This document shows positions 16,521-24,321 of a stretch of 28,272 nucleotides of DNA, piece by piece. Positions within the stretch are counted from its first letter, which is position 1; each line of letters opens with the position of its first letter. The notes beneath the pieces are model-generated. The model searched no databases. It was given only the letters and a program-made list of their open reading frames with translations, and had not been told where the DNA came from. Position numbers and translations under genes: made by a program. Origin of the DNA: an uncultured Bacillota bacterium (GTDB lineage: Bacteria > Bacillota_I > Bacilli_A > RF39 > UBA660); NCBI GenBank assembly GCA_947168865.1, contig CAMVNN010000007.1:1-28272 (forward strand), given 5' to 3'.

Positions 16521-17822
16521 ATGCAAATATTGACTAAAATTAATGATTATATCTGGATAATAGCAGCATTTGTTATTTTTATTTCGGGAATATATTTTAC
16601 AATTAAACTTAAGTTTGTACAATTTAATTTTAAAAGAATGTTTAAAAGTTTAAATAAAAAAAGTACTAATAAAAATAGTATAACACCAAAACAAGCCTTA
16701 ATGATGGTTTTAGCTGGAAGAGTTGGCGTTGGTTCAATTTCTGGAGTTGCTTTAGCCATTTATACTGGTGGAGTTGGCTCAATTTTCTGGATGTGGATTG
16801 CCGCTTTATTTGCAGTTACAAATGCTTTTGGTGAAACGGTTTTAGGTATTAAATATAAAGAAAAAGATAAAGGTAATATTTATAAGGGTGGACCGAGCTA
16901 TTACATAAAAAAAGGCCTTAAAAATAAAAAACTCGCAATTTTATATGCTGTAATAATCATAATTTGTTATGCCAGTGGTTTTACATCAATTCAATCTAAT
17001 ACTATAACAACTGCAGCTAAAGAAATGTTTAATATTAGTCAATTAATTATAGCTATAATTTTATCAACAATTGTTTTTATAATAATTTTTGGTGGTGTCA
17101 AAAAAATATCTGATGTTACAAGTAAAATAGTACCATTTATGATACTTTTATACATCATGACAGGCCTATACATATTAATTTTAAATTATACACAAATACC
17201 AACAATGTTAATTAAAATTGTAAAATCAGCTTTCAATTTTAAAAGTATAACAGGAGGTTTTCTTGGAACATTTTTAGTAGGTCTTCAAAGAGGAATATTT
17301 TCAAATGAAGCCGGAATTGGAACCGGAAGTATTGCATCTTCAACTGTAGAATCAAATGAAGCTGCAGAACAAGGTTACATTCAAATGATAGGTGTTTATA
17401 TAACAACGATGTTAATTTGTACATCAACTGCAATAATTATAATGACATCAGACTATAATTTGCTTTCTTTAAATGATATAAATGGAATTGAAATAACGCA
17501 ATATGCATTTAAATATCATTTAGGAAATATAGGAAATATTATTATATTTTTATCAATTATTATGTTTGCTTTTTCAACAATACTAACAGGATATTATTAT
17601 GGGGAATCAAGTTTAAAATCGATTGTTAAAAATATAACCAATGTTCATATAATTATTTTAAAATTATCAATTGTCTTAGTTGTATTTCTTGGTTGCATAA
17701 CTTCACCATCAATACTTTGGAAGATGGTTGATATTTTAGCCGCTGTTTTAGTAATAATCAATGTTTATGCACTTTTAAAATTAAGACATGAAATAAAAGA
17801 AGAATATAATAAATATAAGTAA
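16521..17822 (+). CDS. Sodium:amino-acid symporter, AGCS family (divergent)
   Basis: Members of the alanine or glycine:cation symporter family take up small amino acids with sodium. The 433-aa protein is almost entirely hydrophobic helices, about ten or eleven, from residue 12 onward. The family's first signature is recognisable in GRVGVGSISGVALAIYTGG followed by FWMWIAALFA, and the second in GIFSNEAGIGTGSIASS near residue 260. Two positions differ from the usual form: the common GNIAGVA reads GSISGVA, and GGPG reads GGVG. Substrate therefore cannot be assigned from sequence. It starts the ung-tilS-ftsH cluster, 11 nt before ung. The family call is firm; alanine/glycine specificity is only inferred. 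Confidence 0.88.
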   Translation: MQILTKINDYIWIIAAFVIFISGIYFTIKLKFVQFNFKRMFKSLNKKSTNKNSITPKQALMMVLAGRVGVGSISGVALAIYTGGVGSIFWMWIAALFAVTNAFGETVLGIKYKEKDKGNIYKGGPSYYIKKGLKNKKLAILYAVIIIICYASGFTSIQSNTITTAAKEMFNISQLIIAIILSTIVFIIIFGGVKKISDVTSKIVPFMILLYIMTGLYILILNYTQIPTMLIKIVKSAFNFKSITGGFLGTFLVGLQRGIFSNEAGIGTGSIASSTVESNEAAEQGYIQMIGVYITTMLICTSTAIIIMTSDYNLLSLNDINGIEITQYAFKYHLGNIGNIIIFLSIIMFAFSTILTGYYYGESSLKSIVKNITNVHIIILKLSIVLVVFLGCITSPSILWKMVDILAAVLVIINVYALLKLRHEIKEEYNKYK

Positions 17823-17833
17823 GAAGTGATAGT

Positions 17834-18505
17834 ATGTATTTTAATGAAAAATGGGACTTGGTATTAAAAGATGAATTAAAAAAAGATTATTTTAGAAAAT
17901 TAGGTATTTTTGTAAAAAATGAATTTAAAAATAAGATAATTTTTCCAAAATATGAGAACATTTTTAATGCTTTAAAGCTAACAGATTATGATAAAGTAAA
18001 AGTTGTAATTTTGGGTCAAGATCCGTATCATGGTATTAATGAAGCACATGGACTATCTTTTTCTGTGCAAGCAGGAGTAAAAAGACCTCCTTCATTGGAT
18101 AATATTTTTAAAGAGCTTTATAATGATTTAGGTGTTAAGAGAAATAATAATGATTTAACTGATTGGGCAAAGCAAGGAATACTTCTTTTAAATAGTGTCC
18201 TTACAGTTGAAAAAGATAAAGCATTTTCACATCAAGGAAAAGGTTGGGAAATTTTTACAGATACCATTATAAAAAAATTAAATGAAAGAGAAGAACCAGT
18301 CATATTTGTGCTATGGGGAAATTCTGCTCGAAATAAGAAAAGTCTAATTGACTTAAATAAGCATTATATTATTGAAAGTGCCCATCCATCGCCACTTTCA
18401 GCAAGTCGTGGATTTTTTGGATCAAAACCATTTTCTAGAATAAATAAAATATTAAAAGATAACAATCAAAAAGAAATAGAGTGGTCAGATGAAAGAAGTA
18501 ATTGA
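17834..18505 (+). CDS. ung: Uracil-DNA glycosylase
   Basis: Ung removes uracil from DNA, the first step of base-excision repair after cytosine deamination or dUTP misincorporation. The 223-aa family-1 enzyme has the catalytic motif GQDPYHG (about 60-66, with the water-activating Asp), the Phe-containing uracil pocket region GLSFSVQ, and the DNA-intercalation loop HPSPLSA (about 184-190). GWEIFTD and FVLWGNSA are also typical. It overlaps the start of tilS by 17 nt, indicating coupled translation. Confidence 0.97.
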   Translation: MYFNEKWDLVLKDELKKDYFRKLGIFVKNEFKNKIIFPKYENIFNALKLTDYDKVKVVILGQDPYHGINEAHGLSFSVQAGVKRPPSLDNIFKELYNDLGVKRNNNDLTDWAKQGILLLNSVLTVEKDKAFSHQGKGWEIFTDTIIKKLNEREEPVIFVLWGNSARNKKSLIDLNKHYIIESAHPSPLSASRGFFGSKPFSRINKILKDNNQKEIEWSDERSN

Positions 18506-19805
18506 TTTTTTAAGAAAATCTATAAATGAAAATGATAAGGTTGTAATAGCATGTTCAGGTGGTCCTGATTCTATGACATTACTTTCTTTGATGTGCAATC
18601 TAAGAAAAGAAAAAGAGTTTGATATTATCTGCGCTCATGTTAATCATAACAAAAGAAAAGAGAGCGAAGAAGAAGCTTTAATGGTTGAAAAATATTGCAA
18701 AGAAAACGGGATTATTTTTGAAGTTACAAAATTTAAAGAATATGAAAAAGGTAATTTTGAAGCCATTGCCAGAAAAAAAAGATATGAGTTTTTCGAAAAA
18801 ATAATGCGAAAATATCATACTAAAAAACTATTTACAGCTCATCATGGAGATGACCTAGCTGAAACTGTATTAATGCGTATTGCTAGAGGCTCTACTTTAA
18901 GAGGGTATAGTGGTTTTACAAAAGTTAATAATAATGAATGGTATGAATTATATCGTCCTTTGATATTTGCAACAAAAGATGAAATTATTACTTATGCAGA
19001 TAATAATAAAGTTCCATATGCAATCGATAAAACTAATTTAGAAAACGAACATACGCGAAATCGTTTCCGTCATCAAATAATTCCGGAATTAAAGAAGGAA
19101 GAACCAAATATTACTAAGAAGTTTTTAAATTTCAGTGAAAAAATAGATGAAGCTGCAACATATATTAATGAAATTGTATCTGAAAAAATAGCTGAAATGT
19201 ATAAAGATAGTTCATTAAATTTAATAAAATTTAATTATGAAAAGCCATATATTAAGAAAATGATTATTAAAAAGCTTCTTGGCAGAATTTATGATGATGA
19301 TGTTATATATTTAAAAGAAAATCATGTTGATATGATTTTGAAGGCAATTGATAGTCATAGACCTAATTTGGAAGTTGTTTTACCAAAAAAAATGAGAGTA
19401 TTAAAAAGGTATAATAAATTAATTTTTACAAAGGAAGAAATAGTCCAAAATAGTTATCACTATTTATTTGATGAAAAATTAGAAATTAACAATCATGTAA
19501 TTGAAGAAATAGAAAATTCTAAAGAAGATGGAAATGATGTTTGTAGATTAAATATTGAAGATATAAAATTACCTTTGATAGTTCGAAATAGGATTGATGG
19601 TGACAAAATGACTATTAAAGGAATGAATGGAACAAAAAAAATAAAAGAAATTTTTATAGAAAATCATATTCCTCAAGAGGAAAGAGATAAATGGCCAATA
19701 TTAGTTGATGCAAGTGATGAAATATTATGGCTACCAGGTTTAAAAAAATCTAAATATAATAAACCAAAAGACGAAATTTGTGATATAATACTAAAGTATC
19801 ATTAA
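18489..19805 (+). CDS. tilS: tRNA(Ile)-lysidine synthetase
   Basis: TilS adds lysine to C34 of the minor tRNA-Ile (anticodon CAU), changing its reading from AUG to AUA; this is essential in AT-rich genomes rich in AUA codons. The 438-aa protein has the PP-loop ATPase motif SGGPDSM (about 22-28), the HVNHNKR and AHHGDDLAET blocks, and RNRFRHQIIP. A TilS substrate-binding region and the C-terminal domain (MTIKGMNGTKKIKEIFIEN ... WLPGL) follow. It sits 13 nt before ftsH. In B. subtilis hprT lies between tilS and ftsH; no such gene is present here. Confidence 0.96.
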   Translation: MKEVIDFLRKSINENDKVVIACSGGPDSMTLLSLMCNLRKEKEFDIICAHVNHNKRKESEEEALMVEKYCKENGIIFEVTKFKEYEKGNFEAIARKKRYEFFEKIMRKYHTKKLFTAHHGDDLAETVLMRIARGSTLRGYSGFTKVNNNEWYELYRPLIFATKDEIITYADNNKVPYAIDKTNLENEHTRNRFRHQIIPELKKEEPNITKKFLNFSEKIDEAATYINEIVSEKIAEMYKDSSLNLIKFNYEKPYIKKMIIKKLLGRIYDDDVIYLKENHVDMILKAIDSHRPNLEVVLPKKMRVLKRYNKLIFTKEEIVQNSYHYLFDEKLEINNHVIEEIENSKEDGNDVCRLNIEDIKLPLIVRNRIDGDKMTIKGMNGTKKIKEIFIENHIPQEERDKWPILVDASDEILWLPGLKKSKYNKPKDEICDIILKYH

Positions 19806-19818
19806 AAGGAGGAAAATA

Positions 19819-21732
19819 ATGAAACGAGATAAACGAAAAAGAAGCTTATTACCTTATTTGTTTCTAGCTTTGTTCATAATTGCTGTTTTATATTTATTAG
19901 ATAGCAGTACTGGAAAAGTGCATGAAATAACATATAACGAGTTTACAAATAAATTAAATGCTCAAGAAATAACAGAAATAGAAATCACTCCAAAAAGTGA
20001 TGCTATGGTATATCAGATAAAAGGAAAATTAAAGAATTATAAAGATAAAGAAATTTTTGTTGTGAAGATGCCTCTTACAGACACTGCTATGTCTGATATT
20101 CTTGCTAAAGTTGATGAATATGGTGTAAAAACAACAACGATAAATGATCCTAGTTCAGGAATTTTAGTTTATTTACTTAGCACACTTCCAATGATTATAA
20201 TTGTTGGAGCTGCATTCTTTATAATGACTAAGCAACTTGGTAGTGCCAATAAATCAATGGATTTTGGGCGCAGTCGAGCTAGATTAAGTGAAGAAAATAA
20301 AAAAGTAACATTTGATTCTGTAGCAGGTTTGGACGAAGAAAAAGAAGAAGTTCAAGAATTAATTGATTTTTTAAAAAATCCAAAGAAGTTTCAGAAGATG
20401 GGTGCAAGAATTCCAAAAGGAGTTTTGCTAGTTGGTCCTCCAGGAACAGGAAAGACATTATTAGCTAGAGCTGTAGCAGGGGAAGCAAATGTACCATTCT
20501 ACTTTATAAGTGGTTCAGATTTTGTCGAATTATTTGTTGGAGTTGGAGCTTCAAGAGTTAGAGACATGTTTAAGCAAGCAAAAAACAATGCTCCTTGCTT
20601 AATCTTTATCGATGAAATTGATGCTGTTGGTCGTCAACGTGGCGCTGGCTTGGGTGGCGGTCATGATGAAAGAGAACAGACATTAAATCAATTGTTGACA
20701 GAGATGGATGGCTTTGGAGCTAATGAAGGAATAATCATTATTGCAGCAACTAATAGACCTGATGTATTAGATCCAGCTCTTTTAAGACCAGGACGTTTCG
20801 ATCGTCAAATAACAGTTAATTTGCCTGATGTAAAAGGTAGAGAAGAAATATTGAAGGTTCATGCTAAAGGTAAAACATTTGCTCGTAGTGTAAACTTAGC
20901 TAATATTGCGAAGAGAACTGTAGGTTTTTCTGGGGCAGATTTGGAAAATTTGCTTAATGAAGCAGCACTATTGGCTGTACGCCGCGACAAAGAAAAAATT
21001 ACTATGGCTGAAATAGATGAGGCACATGATCGTGTTCTTATGGGGCCTGCAAAAAAATCTAAGAAATATACAGATAATGAAAAGAAACTAGTAGCTTATC
21101 ATGAAGCAGGTCATGCTGTTGTTGGAATTAAATTAGAAGGTGCTTCTGATGTTCAAAAGATAACAATTATTCCAAGAGGTAATGCCGGCGGATATAATTT
21201 GATGCTTCCAAAAGAAGAAAGATATACAGCAACTAAGAAAGAACTTTTGGAGCAAATTGCTGGATTACTTGGAGGTCGTGTAGCAGAAGAAATTGAATTT
21301 AATGAAGTTACGACAGGTGCACATAATGACTTTGAGCAAGCAACTAAAATAGCTCGTGCCATGGTTACAGAATATGGAATGAGTGATTTGGGCCCAGTTC
21401 AATTTGAACAACCAGAGTCTAGTGTATTCTTAGGTAGAGATTATACAAAATCACGTAATTTTTCAAGTCAAGTTGCTTTTGAAATCGATACCGAAATTCG
21501 TAAGATAATTGATAATGAATATAAAGTTGCAACAAAGATTATTAAAGAAAATCGTGATTTGCTGGATTTAATAGCTAATACCTTACTAGAATATGAGACA
21601 ATAACAAAAGAGCAGATTGATTTTCTTGCTGAGCATAAGAGAATGCCAGAAGAAGATGAACTTGACTCAAAAGAAGATTCTAGCGAAGAAAAGGTTGAAG
21701 AAAAATCAAAAAAGAAAGATAAGGAAGACTAA
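19819..21732 (+). CDS. ftsH: ATP-dependent zinc metalloprotease FtsH
   Basis: FtsH is a membrane-anchored hexameric AAA+ protease that degrades misassembled membrane proteins and some regulators. The 637-aa protein has an N-terminal TM helix (about 11-27), an extracytoplasmic domain, and a second TM around 112-135. The AAA module follows, with Walker A GPPGTGKT (206-213), Walker [11 protein letters not shown] and the second region of homology [19 protein letters not shown]. The zinc site is HEAGH (428-432), with the third ligand expected in [12 protein letters not shown]. The tail is a Lys/Glu-rich low-complexity stretch that overlaps the terminator. An AAAGGAGG ribosome site precedes the ATG. 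Confidence 0.98.
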   Translation: MKRDKRKRSLLPYLFLALFIIAVLYLLDSSTGKVHEITYNEFTNKLNAQEITEIEITPKSDAMVYQIKGKLKNYKDKEIFVVKMPLTDTAMSDILAKVDEYGVKTTTINDPSSGILVYLLSTLPMIIIVGAAFFIMTKQLGSANKSMDFGRSRARLSEENKKVTFDSVAGLDEEKEEVQELIDFLKNPKKFQKMGARIPKGVLLVGPPGTGKTLLARAVAGEANVPFYFISGSDFVELFVGVGASRVRDMFKQAKNNAPCLIFIDEIDAVGRQRGAGLGGGHDEREQTLNQLLTEMDGFGANEGIIIIAATNRPDVLDPALLRPGRFDRQITVNLPDVKGREEILKVHAKGKTFARSVNLANIAKRTVGFSGADLENLLNEAALLAVRRDKEKITMAEIDEAHDRVLMGPAKKSKKYTDNEKKLVAYHEAGHAVVGIKLEGASDVQKITIIPRGNAGGYNLMLPKEERYTATKKELLEQIAGLLGGRVAEEIEFNEVTTGAHNDFEQATKIARAMVTEYGMSDLGPVQFEQPESSVFLGRDYTKSRNFSSQVAFEIDTEIRKIIDNEYKVATKIIKENRDLLDLIANTLLEYETITKEQIDFLAEHKRMPEEDELDSKEDSSEEKVEEKSKKKDKED

Positions 21733-21746
21733 TCTTTCTTTTTTTT
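21710..21746 (+). terminator. Intrinsic terminator of ftsH, overlapping its 3' coding end
   Basis: AAAAGAAAGAT (21710-21720) in the last Lys-rich codons pairs with ATCTTTCTTTT (21732-21742), with the stop codon at the edge of the loop, followed by T. The Lys-rich C terminus may in part reflect this constraint. Confidence 0.82.
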
Positions 21747-21763
21747 GCACTTTATGATAAAAT
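21735..21763 (+). promoter_or_regulatory. Weak candidate promoter of the prepilin gene
   Basis: A TAAAAT -10 at 21758-21763 lies 17 bp after TTTCTT (21735-21740), which is inside the ftsH terminator's right arm. The -35 is poor, so this is tentative. Confidence 0.35.
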
Positions 21764-21779
21764 TGATATGGTGATTATA

Positions 21780-22367
21780 ATGAAAAATAAAGGCTTTACA
21801 TTAGTTGAAATGCTTGCCGTTGTAATAATCTTATCTTTATTTGCCGTTGTTGGTATTGTTTCAGTCGAAAGTATTATAAAAAAAGGAACTGAAAAAGCTT
21901 ATCAAGCACAGATAAGTGAGATAAAAACAGCAGCTGAAAATTTAATTAAAATAGATGGTGAACCAACTTGGTGTTATGAAGAAACAATTTGCTTTGTCTC
22001 ACTTAGATATTTAGCTTATAAAAAGCATATTAAATTGAATGATAATGGTGATTATATAAATCCAAAAACAGATAAAGCCTTTTCATTAGAAATGGTTACC
22101 TTAGTAAATAAGTATGGAGAAAATTACATCTTCGAAGTATATGATAGCTTTGATAAACTGAATGAAGAAAAACCAGGATATTTAACCAAAGCAAAGAAAA
22201 ATGTAGTTGCGGCCTCAGCAACAATATATAAAGAAAAAGGTTATTGTGGAACAGAAACATGCACTATTAGAACTTCAGACTTAGTTTCTAAAAATTTGTT
22301 GACAGAAAATTTTTATAGTGATGTTCAAATAACAATTAATGAGATTAACGAAGTACAAATAGGCTAA
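21780..22367 (+). CDS. Type IV prepilin-like protein with class III signal
   Basis: The 195-aa product starts MKNKGFTLVEML, a textbook prepilin peptidase site (cleavage after Gly5, Glu at mature position 5) followed by a long hydrophobic helix (7-30). Such proteins form type IV pili, type II secretion or competence pseudopili. The start at 21780 puts the signal at the N terminus and has GGTGAT upstream; an in-frame ATG at 21768 would add four residues. After the helix come two similar blocks, each with an Ala-rich helix, a cysteine pair (Cys65/Cys71; Cys156/Cys161) and a Leu/Lys segment, suggesting an internal duplication with two disulfides. It has its own terminator. No assembly ATPase, membrane protein or peptidase gene is nearby, so its system is unknown. 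Confidence 0.85.
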   Translation: MKNKGFTLVEMLAVVIILSLFAVVGIVSVESIIKKGTEKAYQAQISEIKTAAENLIKIDGEPTWCYEETICFVSLRYLAYKKHIKLNDNGDYINPKTDKAFSLEMVTLVNKYGENYIFEVYDSFDKLNEEKPGYLTKAKKNVVAASATIYKEKGYCGTETCTIRTSDLVSKNLLTENFYSDVQITINEINEVQIG

Positions 22368-22373
22368 ATAATA

Positions 22374-22404
22374 AATAATATTAAGAACTCTTAATATTAT
22401 TTTA
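22374..22404 (+). terminator. Hairpin terminator after the prepilin gene
   Basis: AATAATATTAAGA (22374-22386) is exactly complementary to TCTTAATATTATT (22389-22401), followed by TTATT. The stem is long but almost all A-T, and the T tract is interrupted. Confidence 0.65.
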
Positions 22405-22419
22405 TTGTGATAGCTTTTT

Positions 22420-22446
22420 TTGACTTTTTATGTTATCATATATAAT
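22420..22446 (+). promoter_or_regulatory. Candidate promoter of the parA-parB operon
   Basis: TTGACT (22420-22425) and TATAAT (22441-22446) are 15 bp apart, slightly short of the optimal 17. The parA start is about 29 nt downstream. Confidence 0.6.
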
Positions 22447-22474
22447 GAATAAATATTAGAAAATGGTGATGAGT

Positions 22475-23257
22475 ATGGGCAAGATAATTGCACTAGTAAA
22501 TCAAAAAGGTGGCGTAGGTAAAACTACTTCTAGTATAAATTTGGCAGCCTCTTTAGGCTTTTTAAAACGTAAGGTATTGCTTGTCGATTTAGATCCTCAA
22601 GGAAATGCGACAACCGGAATTGGAATAAATAAAGCTGATGTAAAATGTAGTGTTTATGATCTTTTGGCAGATAAGAATACAATAGATAAAGCAATCATAA
22701 AGACAAATTTTAGAAATCTTTATGTTATCCCTGCAACTATCAATTTAGCAGGAATTGATTTTGAACTTATGGAACGAAAGCATCAAGATCCTAGTTTTAA
22801 TTCAGGAGCTCAATTAAAAAAATATTTGAGTCAAGTAAAAGAAGAGTATGATTTTATTATAATTGATTGTCCTCCTTCACTTGGATTTTTAACTAAAAAT
22901 GCTTTAACGGCAGCCGATTCAGTTATCATACCTGTTCAGTGTGAATTCTTTGCCTTAGAAGGAATTATGCAACTTTTAAATAGCATTATGATGGCTCAGC
23001 GAAATTTGAATCCTCATCTTGAAATTGAAGGAGTTCTCTTAACAATGTTAAGCCATACAAATCTTGGATTAGAGGTTGTTGAAGACATCAAATCATATTT
23101 TAAAGAGAAGGTTTATGATACAATAATACCTCGCTCTGTTAGATTGTCAGAAGCACCAAGCTATGGAAAGCCGATAATTGCATATGATCCACAATGTCGT
23201 GGTACTGAAGCATATTTAAATTTAGCAAAGGAAGTGTTAGAGCGAAATGGAAACTAA
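22475..23257 (+). CDS. parA: Chromosome partitioning ATPase ParA (Soj)
   Basis: ParA/Soj is a DNA-binding ATPase that with ParB separates newly replicated origins and, in Firmicutes, also modulates DnaA. The deviant Walker A is KGGVGKTT (residues 11-18, with the signature Lys11). Other motifs are LLVDLDPQGNATTG, DFIIIDCPPSLGFLT and VIPVQCEFFALEG. I chose the ATG at 22475 (260 aa), which gives the usual MGKIIALVNQKGG start after a GGTGATG ribosome site. In-frame ATGs at 22463 and 22469 would add two to four residues. The absence of an N-terminal extension suits the chromosomal Soj class. It overlaps parB by 11 nt. Confidence 0.97.
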   Translation: MGKIIALVNQKGGVGKTTSSINLAASLGFLKRKVLLVDLDPQGNATTGIGINKADVKCSVYDLLADKNTIDKAIIKTNFRNLYVIPATINLAGIDFELMERKHQDPSFNSGAQLKKYLSQVKEEYDFIIIDCPPSLGFLTKNALTAADSVIIPVQCEFFALEGIMQLLNSIMMAQRNLNPHLEIEGVLLTMLSHTNLGLEVVEDIKSYFKEKVYDTIIPRSVRLSEAPSYGKPIIAYDPQCRGTEAYLNLAKEVLERNGN

Positions 23258-24125
23258 GAAAAGAGCCTTAGGTAGGGGACTTGAACAATTATTCAATACA
23301 GAAAACTTAGATATTGACAACTTTGAGCAAAAAATATATGAAGATGTCAGAAATGAAGCAATAGTTGATATAGATATAGAAGAATTAAGACCAAATCCAT
23401 ATCAACCACGTCGTGTTTTTGATGAACAAGCATTGAACGAACTAGCTGATTCCATAAAAGAACATGGAGTTTTTCAACCAATAATTGTCAAAAAAAGTAT
23501 AAAAGGTTATGAGATAATAGCCGGTGAAAGAAGATTTCGTGCCAGCAAATTAGCAGGTAAGAAAACAATTCCAGCGATTATTCGTGATTTCACTGATGAG
23601 CAGATGATGGAAATCGCTTTATTAGAAAATCTTCAAAGAGAGGATTTAACTGTAATCGAAGAAGCTGCAGCTTATCAAAAGATGATAACTAATTTAAATT
23701 TGACACAAGATGAACTTGCTGCAAAAGTTGGTAAAAGTCGAAGCCACATAACTAATATACTTGGATTACTTCGTTTGCCAGAAAGTGTTCAACGCATGAT
23801 TTTAAATCATCAGTTAACTATGGGACATGCTCGAGTTTTAAGTAAATTGTCAGATAATGATAAAATTCGTGAAATTGCTGAAAAAATAGTAAAAGAAGAT
23901 TTGACTGTTCGTGAAACTGAAAAATTGTTAGATGCACCAACTTATACAAGAACTAATAAGATATCAAGGAATGTTACACCTTCAGAATATAAGTATGTTG
24001 AAGATCTTATGCGTGAAAAATTTGATACTAAAGTAAAAATTAAAGATAATAAAGTAATTATTAATTTTGTTAATAATGCCGATTTAAATAGAATTTTAAG
24101 CATTTTAGATATCAAAGGTGATTAG
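23247..24125 (+). CDS. parB: Chromosome partitioning CTPase/DNA clamp ParB (Spo0J)
   Basis: ParB loads on parS sites, closes as a CTP-dependent sliding clamp and recruits SMC and ParA. The 292-aa protein has the N-terminal CTPase domain with LRPNPYQPRR and the GERRFRA motif (about 93-99), the helix-turn-helix parS reader DELAAKVGKSRSHITNIL (about 154-171), and a C-terminal dimerisation domain. It is coupled to parA by overlap. The eight parS sites at 70-389 are its expected targets; no parS lies inside parB itself, unlike B. subtilis spo0J. A Noc identity is less likely because it directly follows parA. Confidence 0.96.
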   Translation: METKKRALGRGLEQLFNTENLDIDNFEQKIYEDVRNEAIVDIDIEELRPNPYQPRRVFDEQALNELADSIKEHGVFQPIIVKKSIKGYEIIAGERRFRASKLAGKKTIPAIIRDFTDEQMMEIALLENLQREDLTVIEEAAAYQKMITNLNLTQDELAAKVGKSRSHITNILGLLRLPESVQRMILNHQLTMGHARVLSKLSDNDKIREIAEKIVKEDLTVRETEKLLDAPTYTRTNKISRNVTPSEYKYVEDLMREKFDTKVKIKDNKVIINFVNNADLNRILSILDIKGD

Positions 24126-24126
24126 G

Positions 24127-24312
24127 ATGGACAAAGACTATAAAATTGGCTCAATAGTAATTATGAAAAAGCCTCATCCATGCGGTACTAATGAATGGGA
24201 AGTTGTAAGGTTGGGGATGGACATAAAAATAAAATGTAACAATTGTGGGAGAATAATAATGCTTCCACGTATTGAATTTAATAAAAAACTGAAAAAAATA
24301 ATTAAATATTAG
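24127..24312 (+). CDS. DUF951 family protein (YyzM-like)
   Basis: This small basic protein of 61 aa belongs to a family conserved near parB and ychF in many Firmicutes but without a known function. The family pattern is clear: KIGSIVIMKKPHPCGTNEW, then IKCNNCGRIIMLPR. The three cysteines (one in HPCG, two in CNNCG) could bind a metal or nucleic acid, which is inference. I chose the ATG at 24127 because AGGTGAT lies 8 nt upstream; a GTG at 24118 would add three residues. It lies between parB and a transporter gene. Confidence 0.88.
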   Translation: MDKDYKIGSIVIMKKPHPCGTNEWEVVRLGMDIKIKCNNCGRIIMLPRIEFNKKLKKIIKY

Positions 24313-24321
24313 GGAGGAACT

